A stretch of 64,000 nucleotides of DNA from contig JAFYLU010000041.1 in NCBI GenBank assembly GCA_017550025.1, positions 1 through 64,000 of the forward strand. Reading direction: 5' to 3'. The stretch comes from Bacteroidales bacterium (GTDB lineage: Bacteria; Bacteroidota; Bacteroidia; Bacteroidales; UBA932). Below the pieces are notes generated by a model. That model was not told the DNA's origin and did no database searches. It saw nothing but the letters and a program-made list of their open reading frames with translations. A program made the position numbers and the translations under genes. Below are positions 1 through 7,931 of the stretch, piece after piece. The number at the start of each line of letters is the position of its first letter. Position 1 is the first letter of the stretch.

Positions 1-402
1 AGTCGTCTCGGACGTTCCACCAAGATAGTCGTGAACACTCTTGATGAACTGACAAAGGCGGGAGTTAACGTCTATATTCAGAACCTACCGCTCTGCACCC
101 TCAACGAGGACGGACAACCGAACCCTATTGCCAAGATGATTACAGCGGTACTCTCATCATTTGCCGAGATTGAACGAGACAATATCAAATACCGCCTCAA
201 CAGCGGTAGAGAACTCGCCAAGGCAAAGGGCGTTAAAATGGGACGTAAAGTCGGTTCTATTAAGTCCAAGGAACAGAAGGCTGACGAGTATTCAAACGTC
301 ATCAAACACCTTAAAAAGGGGCAATCTATACGCAATACAGCGAAGTTGTGCGGTGTTTCAGTCGGTACCGTTCAGAGAGTTAAGAAAGAGTTCGGATTGT
401 AA
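1..402 (+). CDS. Serine recombinase (resolvase/invertase family), C-terminal part
   Basis: The gene is cut by the left edge: the frame is open from base 1 and the first residues (SRLGRSTKIV) match the RLGRS stretch of the serine recombinase catalytic domain, so the catalytic serine lies outside the window. What remains (133 residues) is the end of the catalytic domain, the long helix (SSFAEIERDNI), a basic GRKVG linker and a C-terminal helix-turn-helix (NTAKLCGVSVGTVQRV). Such enzymes resolve transposon cointegrates or invert promoter segments; Bacteroidales use relatives for phase variation. The target site is not visible, so resolvase and invertase cannot be told apart. Confidence 0.9.
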   Translation, partial: SRLGRSTKIVVNTLDELTKAGVNVYIQNLPLCTLNEDGQPNPIAKMITAVLSSFAEIERDNIKYRLNSGRELAKAKGVKMGRKVGSIKSKEQKADEYSNVIKHLKKGQSIRNTAKLCGVSVGTVQRVKKEFGL

Positions 403-436
403 TCCTAAAAAGGATATGTGTCAAACGCATCTGTAT

Positions 437-462
437 GAGCCGGCTCGTATTCGGCTTTGTTG
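437..462 (+). terminator. Possible weak terminator after the recombinase
   Basis: A GAGCCGGCTC palindrome, or alternatively AGCCG paired with CGGCT across a 9-base loop, is followed by a T/G-rich stretch. It lies about 35 bases after the recombinase stop. The stem is short and the T-run interrupted, so the call is tentative. Confidence 0.3.
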
Positions 463-558
463 TGGGAATTGAGTACTGGTGTTTCCATCTTTTTCTCGTG
501 TTGGCAGGCAAAGATAAAAATAAATAGTTAAATTTGTAAGATGTGATTTTCCGCCTGT

Positions 559-1494
559 ATGAAAGCCTCCGCACATTTTATAGTAGCCGTATTTCTCTGC
601 CTTCTGGCCCCAAAAATCGTGGTTCATGCCCAGAAGGACAGGGTTCCGCATCGTAACGGCATGGAATGGAGCAGATATGAATTTCCTTTATATGGCGACG
701 TCGACAGCATCATATGCCGTTGTATCAGTGTCAATCCGGATACCGGTAAGGAATATCATGAACCATCGGAGGACTATGTCATCACATTCAATAAAAACGG
801 AGATGTCGTCTATATATCTCTCTGCATTGATGAGCAGGATACAGATCTGATCTGTCCAGCCGAGCGTCGTTTCTGGTATAATGACATGGGGTTAAACACA
901 GCGATTGACCATGTCATGGATTTGGGGGTTGGCGATCTTATATATGTCACATATTATACTTATGATCCGGATAATTCACGAAGGCTGAAAGGTGAAATAT
1001 ACGACGAGGACGAAAAGTTGACAGGTATCGAAAATTATGTGTATGACAATGACGGGCATCTCCTGAAGAAGGAGATATGTTCTTCAGATGGAGAATTGTC
1101 AGAGGAGATCATTTACGATCCGCACATGAACATCACTCAGATCAACGAGTATTTCAAAGGTCGTCTTAGTGGTATGACTTCTAATGTTTATGACGAGTGC
1201 GGCAGGCTTCTTCTTTCGACCGTATGCACTGCAGACCCTTCCGACAAGATGGAGATCCGGCATACTGACACATATGAATATGATGAGCGCGGATGCCTTG
1301 TTTCAAAGGAAAGGAAGATGCCATTATTAGTGCTGCTTCCGGGCCATCAAGGCCTTTCTTCCAGAGAGTATACCTACAGATGGGAATATGAATCTGATCT
1401 TTCAGGCAATATAATCAAGGAAACATACTACTCTGACAGTGCTTCGATACCTTGGATGATAAAATATTATATAATAGTATATTTAACAAAATAG
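559..1494 (+). CDS. Secreted protein with YD/RHS-like repeats
   Basis: The 311-residue product starts with a classical signal peptide (cleavage probably after VVHAQ, about residue 25). From about residue 135 it carries degenerate tyrosine-rich repeats such as YVYDNDGHLLKKE, NVYDECGRLLL and YEYDERGCLVSKE, the pattern of RHS/YD repeats found in many secreted Bacteroidetes proteins. It lacks the length and toxin tip of a true RHS effector. The last residues (KYYIIVYLTK) come from very AT-rich DNA that probably also serves as promoter for the amylase gene 5 bases downstream, so the original C-terminus may have been lost by frameshift. Function unknown. Confidence 0.75.
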   Translation: MKASAHFIVAVFLCLLAPKIVVHAQKDRVPHRNGMEWSRYEFPLYGDVDSIICRCISVNPDTGKEYHEPSEDYVITFNKNGDVVYISLCIDEQDTDLICPAERRFWYNDMGLNTAIDHVMDLGVGDLIYVTYYTYDPDNSRRLKGEIYDEDEKLTGIENYVYDNDGHLLKKEICSSDGELSEEIIYDPHMNITQINEYFKGRLSGMTSNVYDECGRLLLSTVCTADPSDKMEIRHTDTYEYDERGCLVSKERKMPLLVLLPGHQGLSSREYTYRWEYESDLSGNIIKETYYSDSASIPWMIKYYIIVYLTK

Positions 1495-1499
1495 TTATC

Positions 1500-2945
1500 A
1501 TGAAAAACAAAATTGTTACCTATGCGGCATGCCTTCTCGCGGCTGCCTGCACCTCTCCTGCCGGCTCAAATCTGGTCGACAGAATGACACATGACCCTAA
1601 TGCGACCAACACCGAGACCATCCTTCATGTATGGAGCTGGAACTTCCCTTCTATCGCTGACAATATGAAGCAGATCTCTGATGCTGGATTCACCATGATC
1701 CAGACTTCTCCGGTCAATGCATGCTTCAGTCCTGAGGGCGGAAACATCAAGATCTTTGATGAGAAGGAAGGCAACTGGTATCATTATTACCAGCCTACTG
1801 ACTGGACCGTCGGAAACAATATCGTCGGAACAGAAGAGGAGATGAAGGCGATGCTTGACTCTGCTGCCAAGTATGATATCCGAGTTCTCGTTGATGTGCT
1901 TCCTAACCATACCGCATTCAATATCGATCTCGTGACTGACGAATTCTATGCAGCAGTGGGTGGAAGAGATAAGATGTTCCATTCAAAGGGACTTGAGGGC
2001 ATTCAGGATTATAATGACCGTACACAGTGCACTCTTCAGGGTGTAGGCGGACTTCCTGATGTGAACACAGAGAATCCCCTTTTCCAGAAATATTATATGG
2101 AATTCGTGAACAAGCTTGTGAATATGGGTGTACGCGGCTTCCGTTACGATACAGCGAAGCATATCGGCGTGCATTCTGATCCTCTTGATACAGAGGCAGG
2201 TGTCGTTGAAAACGATTTCTGGGATGTGGCTACAGGCCGTAAGGAGGTAATGGGCGTTTCCCTCGCTATTCCTTATGACAGTCTTTTCGTATATGGTGAA
2301 GTCCTTCAGGACAGAAATGTACCGGAAAACGAGTATGCAGGCTATTTCGGCCAGACAGCATCTACATATGGCCATGTGATCCGCGAGGTTCTCGCAAAGA
2401 GAAGCGCAAAGGACATCGACATCCTTTCATGGTACCATACTGCTGCTCCTGAATATCTTACAACATGGGTAGAGAGTCATGACACATATTGTAACGCAAA
2501 CGAGAGCGCAGGACTCACAGATGCGCAGATCCGTACAGGATGGGTTTTCCTTACTGCCCGTCAGAACGGTACACCGCTTTTCTACAGCCGTCCTATGAAC
2601 TCGACTCGCGAGAATTATTGGGGTGACAACCTTCTCGGTGCTCGTGGAAATGACGAGTTCTTCCATCCGGAAGTGGTGGCTGTCAATAAGTTCCGCAAGG
2701 AAATGGCCGGCCAGAAGGAGAATATCCAGGTAGTGGCAGATGGCCAGGTTGTTGCGGTAAGTCGTGGCGACAAGGGTGTAGCTCTCATCAACTTCTCCCT
2801 TGATACAATTGATGTCGAGGCTCCTGTTGCCCTTCCTGACGGTGAATATACAGACAATGTATACGGCTGCGCATTCAAAGTCGAGAACAGCGTGCTTAAG
2901 GGTGTCGTAATGCCAGAAACCACTTACATCGTAGTAAGAAAGTAA
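1500..2945 (+). CDS. Alpha-amylase-family (GH13) lipoprotein
   Basis: The 481-residue protein is a predicted glycosidase or transglycosidase acting on alpha-glucans outside the cytoplasm. The start at 1500 gives a lipoprotein signal (LLAAAC, lipid Cys17); an upstream in-frame start at 1452 would bury it. The four GH13 regions are visible: DVLPNH (about residue 129), GFRYDTAKH with the nucleophile Asp (about 216), GEV with the acid/base Glu (about 267) and ESHD (about 325). A short beta-sandwich domain follows the barrel. No starch-binding domain or Sus genes are adjacent, so the substrate is open. The neighbouring GH5 lipoprotein also points to glucan use. Confidence 0.92.
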   Translation: MKNKIVTYAACLLAAACTSPAGSNLVDRMTHDPNATNTETILHVWSWNFPSIADNMKQISDAGFTMIQTSPVNACFSPEGGNIKIFDEKEGNWYHYYQPTDWTVGNNIVGTEEEMKAMLDSAAKYDIRVLVDVLPNHTAFNIDLVTDEFYAAVGGRDKMFHSKGLEGIQDYNDRTQCTLQGVGGLPDVNTENPLFQKYYMEFVNKLVNMGVRGFRYDTAKHIGVHSDPLDTEAGVVENDFWDVATGRKEVMGVSLAIPYDSLFVYGEVLQDRNVPENEYAGYFGQTASTYGHVIREVLAKRSAKDIDILSWYHTAAPEYLTTWVESHDTYCNANESAGLTDAQIRTGWVFLTARQNGTPLFYSRPMNSTRENYWGDNLLGARGNDEFFHPEVVAVNKFRKEMAGQKENIQVVADGQVVAVSRGDKGVALINFSLDTIDVEAPVALPDGEYTDNVYGCAFKVENSVLKGVVMPETTYIVVRK

Positions 2946-2972
2946 TTACGTGTTGCGCTCATTGGCCCTTAT

Positions 2973-3081
2973 ACCTTGACGAAAAGATCGCTGTTTTATT
3001 GTCAAGGTGTGCCTGAAAACGGCGTAAAACCTCTAATTTAACTACACCTTGACGAAAAGATACACATTTCTTTGCCAAGGT
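2973..3081. repeat. Two ACCTTGAC/GTCAAGGT palindromic elements
   Basis: Element 1 (2973-3008) has ACCTTGAC at the left and GTCAAGGT at the right around a 20-base loop. Element 2 (3045-3081) has CACCTTGACGAAAAGAT at the left and GCCAAGGT at the right. Both begin with ACCTTGACGAAAAGAT. Related copies lie at 24708-24796 and 25795-25832, so this is a dispersed intergenic palindrome family. Confidence 0.75.
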
Positions 3082-3090
3082 CTTATAGTA

Positions 3091-3131
3091 AAACCGCCCT
3101 CGTACCATAAAAGGTGCAAGGGCGGTCTCTT
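3091..3131. terminator. Bidirectional intrinsic terminator
   Basis: A strong stem (ACCGCCCT at 3093-3100 with AGGGCGGT at 3119-3126, extended inward by GTACC/GGTGC) is flanked by A-rich sequence on the left and CTCTTTAT on the right. It sits between the convergent amylase and yjdM genes and can serve both. Confidence 0.75.
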
Positions 3132-3155
3132 TATATCGCCTGGAGCGGTCTTCCG

Positions 3156-3485
3156 CTACTTCTTGAGGAAGCAGGTCTTGAGAACTATGCTGCTGCCTTC
3201 GATCTTGCAGTCAACCTCTTCCGGATTTTCTGTAAGGCGGATGCTTCTGACTTTTGTTCCGCGCTTGATGACCATAGACGAACCCTTTACCTTGAGGTCC
3301 TTGATTACTGTAACGGCGTCGCCGTCAAAGAGTTCTGCTCCGTTGCTGTCTCTTGCCACATCATCGGCCTCTGCTGTTTCCTCCACCGAATCAAATTCGT
3401 ATGAGCAATCAGGGCATACATAGAGCGATCCGTCAAAATAAGTGTATTCGCTGCCGCATTTAGGGCACTTTGGAATCTCTGTCAT
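3156..3485 (-). CDS. yjdM: YjdM/PhnA-family zinc-ribbon protein
   Basis: The 109-residue protein opens with a zinc ribbon (CPKCGSEYTYFDG then CPDCSYEF, four cysteines within the first 30 residues) and continues with the conserved PhnA/YjdM domain (GAELFDGDAVTVIKDLKVKG; final KTCFLKK). Length and layout fit the family. Despite the old PhnA name, a role in phosphonate breakdown is not established for this family. It is a single gene facing the amylase gene across a shared terminator. Confidence 0.9.
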   Translation of the reverse strand: MTEIPKCPKCGSEYTYFDGSLYVCPDCSYEFDSVEETAEADDVARDSNGAELFDGDAVTVIKDLKVKGSSMVIKRGTKVRSIRLTENPEEVDCKIEGSSIVLKTCFLKK

Positions 3486-3591
3486 AAATGTTTCTGTTTG
3501 ATTAATATGCTTTCAGGGCGCAAAAATAATCATTTCGGGGTCATTTCCAAAATCCTCCCTGTCAGCATGTGCAAACATCAAAACAGTTTAT

Positions 3592-3599
3592 TATATTTG
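3592..3599 (+). promoter_or_regulatory. Bacteroidetes -7 promoter box
   Basis: TATATTTG matches the TAnnTTTG -7 consensus and lies 48 bases before the GH5 gene start. No good TTTG -33 box is seen at the ideal spacing. Confidence 0.5.
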
Positions 3600-3647
3600 T
3601 ACCTGTTTGATAACCATTTATCGATAACGACTAAAACATCAATGACT

Positions 3648-4670
3648 ATGAAAAGGACAATCATGATTCTTTGCCTTTTGGCAACAATGGTGGCATGTGT
3701 TTCACAGAAACCGGCTGCAGAGGCTTGGGTAAAGGTAGAAGGCAACAAATTCATCGATCCTCAGGGAAATGAAATCGTGTTCAGAGGATTATGCTTCTCT
3801 GATCCGGTAAAGCTCGTAAGTGACGGCCAGTGGACAGAGAGATATTTTGCGGAAGCGGCTGCATGGGGCGCGAACATCGTGAGATTCGCAGTGCATCCTT
3901 CCAACATCAACAGCATGGGCTGGGATGCCACATTCGAAGCAATGGACCAGGGAATCGAGTGGGCGAAGCAGCATGGAATGTATGTCATAATGGACTGGCA
4001 TTCAATCGGTAACCTTAAGGAGGCGAAGTTTACGAATCCTATGTACAACACTGACCTTGAAGAGACATTCAAGTTCTGGCGTACCGTTGCAGACCGCTAC
4101 AAGGATGAGCCTGCAGTGGCATTATATGAGGTGTTCAACGAGCCGACCGTAACCGGAGAAAACACCGGAGAATGCACATGGGAAGAGTGGAAGGGAATCC
4201 AGGAACAGATCATCGACACAATCCGCGTATATAATCCTAATGCTGTATGTATATGTGCCGGTTTTGATTGGGCATATGACCTCAGACCTGTTGCCACAAT
4301 GCCTATCGAACGCGAGAATATCGGATATGTATCGCATCCTTACCCGATGAAGCGTCACCAGCCATGGGAAGAGCAGTGGGAGGCTGACTTCGGATATGTA
4401 GCTGACACTTACCCTGTGATCTGTACCGAAATCGGTTTCTGCCTTGAGAATGAGAAGGGTGCACACATCCCTGTAATCTCTACAGAAGTCTATGGCGAGC
4501 ATATCACCAAATATTTCGAGAAGAAGGGAATATCTTTCACCGTATGGTGCTTTGACACTGACTGGTCTCCTACCCTTATCGACGACTGGAATTTCACACC
4601 GTCTACTCAGGGCCGTTTCTTCAAGAAATATCTCCAGGAGGCTGCCGGCAAAGTGTCTGCAGATGAATAA
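3648..4670 (+). CDS. GH5-family glycoside hydrolase lipoprotein (endoglucanase-like)
   Basis: The 340-residue protein is a predicted beta-glucanase or beta-mannanase. The chosen start gives a lipoprotein signal (TMVAC, lipid Cys17). The (beta/alpha)8 barrel shows GH5 hallmarks: MDWHS near residue 115, EVFNEP with the acid/base Glu near 164 and CTEIGF with the nucleophile Glu near 262, plus VSHPYP between them. Its stop overlaps the start of the patatin gene by 8 bases, so the two are probably cotranslated. The exact substrate cannot be read from sequence. Confidence 0.9.
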   Translation: MKRTIMILCLLATMVACVSQKPAAEAWVKVEGNKFIDPQGNEIVFRGLCFSDPVKLVSDGQWTERYFAEAAAWGANIVRFAVHPSNINSMGWDATFEAMDQGIEWAKQHGMYVIMDWHSIGNLKEAKFTNPMYNTDLEETFKFWRTVADRYKDEPAVALYEVFNEPTVTGENTGECTWEEWKGIQEQIIDTIRVYNPNAVCICAGFDWAYDLRPVATMPIERENIGYVSHPYPMKRHQPWEEQWEADFGYVADTYPVICTEIGFCLENEKGAHIPVISTEVYGEHITKYFEKKGISFTVWCFDTDWSPTLIDDWNFTPSTQGRFFKKYLQEAAGKVSADE

Positions 4671-5514
4671 TGACAATAAAACAGCCCTTGTGCTTGAGGG
4701 AGGAGGACTCCGCGGGGTGTTTACCTGCGGAGTCCTTGACTGTTTTATGGACCATGGTATACGTTTCCCTTTTACTGTAGGGGTCAGCGCAGGTGCATGC
4801 AACGGCTTGTCGTATATGTCCGGACAGAGAGGCAGGGCCAGAAGCAGCAACATAGACTTGATGGAAAAACATCATTATGTGGGCTTCAGATACCTCCTCA
4901 CACAGGGATGCATCATGGATTTCAAGCTTCTCTTCGAGGATTTCCCGGAAAAGATCATTCCGTATGACTATGACGCCTACTTCGCAAATCCTGACAGGTA
5001 TGTCATGGTCACTACCAATTGCCTGACAGGAAAAGCCGAATATCTTGAGGAGAAGTCATCGTCGGAGCGCGTAATGAGCATTGTCCGTGCATCGAGCAGT
5101 CTCCCCTTCCTGACAAAGATCACATATGTCGACGGTGTGCCGATGCTTGACGGCGGCATCGCTGATTCAATCCCTGTAGCTTATGCCATGGAGCAGGGAT
5201 ATGAGAAGATGGTTGTGGTTCTGACAAGGAACAAGGGATACAGAAAGAAAAACGGCAGGATGCGTATTGCAAAAGTCTTCTATCGAAGATATCCGCAGCT
5301 GCAGAAGACTCTGTCCGAGCGTAATGCAGTGTATAACAGGACAATGGATGTGATTGAGAAGCTTGAGGCCGAAGGCAGGATCATTGTCATCCGCCCTGAA
5401 AGGCCGGTGGAAGTGGGAAGAATGGAAAAGGATACGGGAAAACTCTCCGCTCTCTATCAGGAGGGTTATGAGATCGCCTCGAAAATGATCAGTGATTCGG
5501 TCATTACCAGATGA
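4663..5514 (+). CDS. Patatin-like phospholipase (cytoplasmic type)
   Basis: The 283-residue predicted serine lipid acyl hydrolase has the patatin set: oxyanion loop GGGLRG near residue 14, nucleophile elbow GVSAG near 43 and the catalytic Asp in LDGGIADSIP near 162. It has no signal peptide and no barrel, unlike the second patatin in this window (21592-23967). The start at 4663 overlaps the GH5 stop; a longer frame opening at 4492 would run inside the GH5 gene and is not credible. Its 3' end overlaps the convergent methyltransferase gene by 11 bases. Confidence 0.9.
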   Translation: MNNDNKTALVLEGGGLRGVFTCGVLDCFMDHGIRFPFTVGVSAGACNGLSYMSGQRGRARSSNIDLMEKHHYVGFRYLLTQGCIMDFKLLFEDFPEKIIPYDYDAYFANPDRYVMVTTNCLTGKAEYLEEKSSSERVMSIVRASSSLPFLTKITYVDGVPMLDGGIADSIPVAYAMEQGYEKMVVVLTRNKGYRKKNGRMRIAKVFYRRYPQLQKTLSERNAVYNRTMDVIEKLEAEGRIIVIRPERPVEVGRMEKDTGKLSALYQEGYEIASKMISDSVITR

Positions 5515-6184
5515 AAGGAATGACCTTCCATCTGACTTTCCTCATATACTCGCCATAACCTTCCAGGCCTTCTGCAAGAACCTTTTCCTCATTTTTTATC
5601 CTTGCATTGATGATAGGGATATAAATCAGCATGACAGCAAAAGACGGCAGCGATCCAAGCACTATTGGCATTGAGAGGAAAAGCAGGATCGTTGCCGAAT
5701 ACATCGGATGACGTACAATGCCGTAAAGTCCGTTGTCCACGACTTTCTGGCCTTCGTGTACCTCAATTGTTCTCGAGAGATAGGCATTTTCCCTCATCAC
5801 TTCCGCATACATCAGATATGACATCACGAGGACTCCGGTCGCGGTCCATACGGCCCAGGAAGGGATTGATGTCCAGCCGTATCTGAAGTCCAGGCCCGCA
5901 ATGATGAATGCCGCGACAAACATAAGTCCCGACAGAGCGACAACTGTCTTCTGCTCTCCTTCCTTTTCATTGCTGTTCAGCCTTTTGCGAAGCAGATCCG
6001 GGGAATATGCCAGCATCACAATCCCAGCGGCAAGCATAGGTATGAACAGGGCCGCCATCAGAACCCATGCGTTCCAGTAATGGAATGTTCCTGCCGGCAG
6101 AAAGAGCATCAGCCCTACCATTGCTGCGCCGATGATATATTTTGACAGTGCCTGTCCGATAAGCCCCTGACGGATCTTCTTCAT
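5504..6184 (-). CDS. Isoprenylcysteine carboxyl methyltransferase-family membrane protein
   Basis: The 226-residue protein has about five hydrophobic segments and the ICMT/PEMT signature near the C-terminus (NGLYGIVRHPMY, then an ARIKNEEKVL segment ending in GYGEYMRKV). The family methylates lipids or modified cysteines from S-adenosylmethionine in the membrane; bacterial substrates are mostly unknown. The gene converges on and overlaps the patatin gene and diverges from the acyltransferase gene. Confidence 0.85.
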   Translation of the reverse strand: MKKIRQGLIGQALSKYIIGAAMVGLMLFLPAGTFHYWNAWVLMAALFIPMLAAGIVMLAYSPDLLRKRLNSNEKEGEQKTVVALSGLMFVAAFIIAGLDFRYGWTSIPSWAVWTATGVLVMSYLMYAEVMRENAYLSRTIEVHEGQKVVDNGLYGIVRHPMYSATILLFLSMPIVLGSLPSFAVMLIYIPIINARIKNEEKVLAEGLEGYGEYMRKVRWKVIPFIW

Positions 6185-6277
6185 GTCCTTTTAATTTTAG
6201 CGATGATTTTACAAAGCTAATGAATTTCAGGCATATGGCAATATTTTATCTGAATGTCCGACTTTGATTATTTTTTG

Positions 6278-6285
6278 TATATTTG
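6278..6285 (+). promoter_or_regulatory. Bacteroidetes -7 promoter box
   Basis: TATATTTG lies 50 bases before the acyltransferase start in the 151-base divergent spacer between it and the methyltransferase gene. Confidence 0.45.
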
Positions 6286-6335
6286 CTTTTTTTGAAGATA
6301 TTCAGTATTGACGAATCTGCTAAACCTGACTGATT

Positions 6336-7694
6336 ATGAGTAAAGCTAACCCAAGAGACCACTCTCTTTTTCTGAAGGCATTCCGTGCTTATCTGCAGTT
6401 TGTGAACTCCGGACTTTATTTCAAGAAGGAGCATATTCTGGGACTTGAGAATGTGCCGGTGAACGGCACGCCGACAGTTATCGTATCTAACCATCAGAAC
6501 TGTCTGAACGACCCTCTCTGCGTATGTCTGCAGCTGACGGACCGAAGGATGAACTTTCTTGCCAGAGCCAATGTATTCAACAATCCTGTATTCAACAAGG
6601 CTCTCCGTGCCATGGGACTTCTCCCGGCTTACAGAATGGGTTATGAAGGTCTGGCGCATGTACGCAAGAATTCCGAAACCTTCGAAGATGCCGGAAAGGC
6701 GCTTATGGATGGTGAGACAGTGATGCTGTATCCGGAAGGCGGGCATCAGGACAAAAGATGGCTCGGATCCTTCAAGCTCGGATATCTTCGTATCGCATTT
6801 ACGGCGGCTGAAAAGATGGACTTCAAGGAGGATGTGATGATCCTTCCTTCGTGCAACCACTACTCTAATTATTTCCATGCCAGGACGGAAATGCTTATCA
6901 GGTTCGGCAAGCCGATATCCCTGAAGCCATATTATGACCGCTACAGGCAGGAGCCGCGTGCTACAATGGTGGAAATCAATTCGCTTGTGCACAGTACCAT
7001 CAAGGAAATGATGCTTCATATCGACGATATAGAACATTATGACCAGATCGACTGGCTGCGTGAAAACGAATATGGAAAGAAATATGCCCGTCAGCATGGC
7101 TATAAGAAGAATTATCTTCCGTCGCGACTTCTTTCGGACCAGTCTCTTGTCAATGACCTTCAGAAGGCAGCCGAGAGGAATCCGCAAGAAATGGAAGGCG
7201 TTTATAAGGATACTGCAAAACTAATTGAAGGTATCAGGGAACTTAATATCAGAGACTGGCTTTTCAGGCATAATCCGCATCTGGAAGCAGTTCTTTTGCG
7301 TGGACTCGGTCTGCTGACCCTCCTTCCTCTTTTCATCATATCGATTATCCCGACCGGACTTCTGTTCATTGTTCCGGAGATTTTCCTGAAGAAAATGATA
7401 AAGGACCAGATGTTCGTAAGCTCGTTCAGGGTGGCCGTCAGTGCTTTGATTACAATTCCGGTCTGTCTGATCCTGCCCGTGGTTCTTCTTTGGGTATACA
7501 TGGGCTTCTGGTGGGCTTTGGGATATTTCGTCGCATTCCCGATGATGTTCCTTCTCGCATGGAACTATATGAGGCTTTTCATGAAGTTCGTCGGCACATG
7601 CAATTTCGTCGCACCGAAGAATAGGAAGAAGATCAGACAGTTGCGCAAGCTCCGCAACAGTATATTCTCACGTCTTGATTCAATGATAGGATAA
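6336..7694 (+). CDS. PlsC-like acyltransferase with C-terminal membrane domain
   Basis: The 452-residue protein is a predicted glycerophosphate or lysophospholipid acyltransferase. The acceptor motif is SNHQNCLNDPL near residue 55; its His and Asp are separated by five residues instead of the usual four. A second motif, YPEGGHQDKRW, lies near 131. After a soluble middle region there are two or three membrane segments (about 325-350 and 365-410) and a basic tail. A second copy of the last 87 residues survives as a pseudogene at 10363-10626, so a paralogue or foreign orthologue once existed. Confidence 0.87.
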   Translation: MSKANPRDHSLFLKAFRAYLQFVNSGLYFKKEHILGLENVPVNGTPTVIVSNHQNCLNDPLCVCLQLTDRRMNFLARANVFNNPVFNKALRAMGLLPAYRMGYEGLAHVRKNSETFEDAGKALMDGETVMLYPEGGHQDKRWLGSFKLGYLRIAFTAAEKMDFKEDVMILPSCNHYSNYFHARTEMLIRFGKPISLKPYYDRYRQEPRATMVEINSLVHSTIKEMMLHIDDIEHYDQIDWLRENEYGKKYARQHGYKKNYLPSRLLSDQSLVNDLQKAAERNPQEMEGVYKDTAKLIEGIRELNIRDWLFRHNPHLEAVLLRGLGLLTLLPLFIISIIPTGLLFIVPEIFLKKMIKDQMFVSSFRVAVSALITIPVCLILPVVLLWVYMGFWWALGYFVAFPMMFLLAWNYMRLFMKFVGTCNFVAPKNRKKIRQLRKLRNSIFSRLDSMIG

Positions 7695-7714
7695 CTCTAA
7701 AAGCCAGCGTATGT

Positions 7715-7744
7715 TTGAATTTAAAGATTAGTTGCTATATTTGC
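7715..7744 (+). promoter_or_regulatory. Promoter of the TPP-controlled TonB receptor gene
   Basis: A TTTG -33 box (7715-7718) and a TATATTTG -7 box (7737-7744) are separated by 18 bases, close to the Bacteroides arrangement. Transcription from here would begin about 35 bases before the riboswitch. Confidence 0.6.
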
Positions 7745-7786
7745 ACCCGACAACGCCATGACGGTGTTGTAAATATATGATAATTG

Positions 7787-7862
7787 CAGGGGTGCCCGGG
7801 CTACCGTGGCTGAGATCATACCCAAGAACCTGATCCGGATAATGCCGGCGTAGGAACGCAGA
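7787..7862 (+). promoter_or_regulatory. TPP riboswitch (THI element)
   Basis: The conserved core is clear: GGGGTGCCCGG, then GGCTGAGATCATACCC, then GAACCTGATCCGGATAATG and CCGGCGTAGGAACGCAG. These are the pyrimidine-sensing and pyrophosphate-sensing arms of the thiamine pyrophosphate riboswitch. The leader runs into a TonB receptor gene 61 bases downstream, so thiamine pyrophosphate probably represses that gene. Confidence 0.95.
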
Positions 7863-7900
7863 ATCTCATTGAACATGTGTGCGTAAGCACCATGTCAGCC

Positions 7901-7931
7901 CCTTGCATAAATGTGCATACATTATGCGAGG
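7901..7931 (+). promoter_or_regulatory. Hairpin covering the TonB receptor start codon
   Basis: CCTTGCATAA (7901-7910) can pair over 10 positions (one G-U) with TTATGCGAGG (7922-7931), which contains the ATG at 7924. It is a candidate expression platform of the TPP riboswitch acting on translation. Confidence 0.5.

Noticed and set aside
4122..4853. 243-codon minus-strand frame
   Set aside because: It is antisense to the GH5 and patatin genes, both of which have clear catalytic motifs.
6246..7187. 313-codon open frame on the minus strand
   Set aside because: It lies wholly antisense to the well-supported acyltransferase gene and has no recognisable domain or signal; a shadow of its codon usage.
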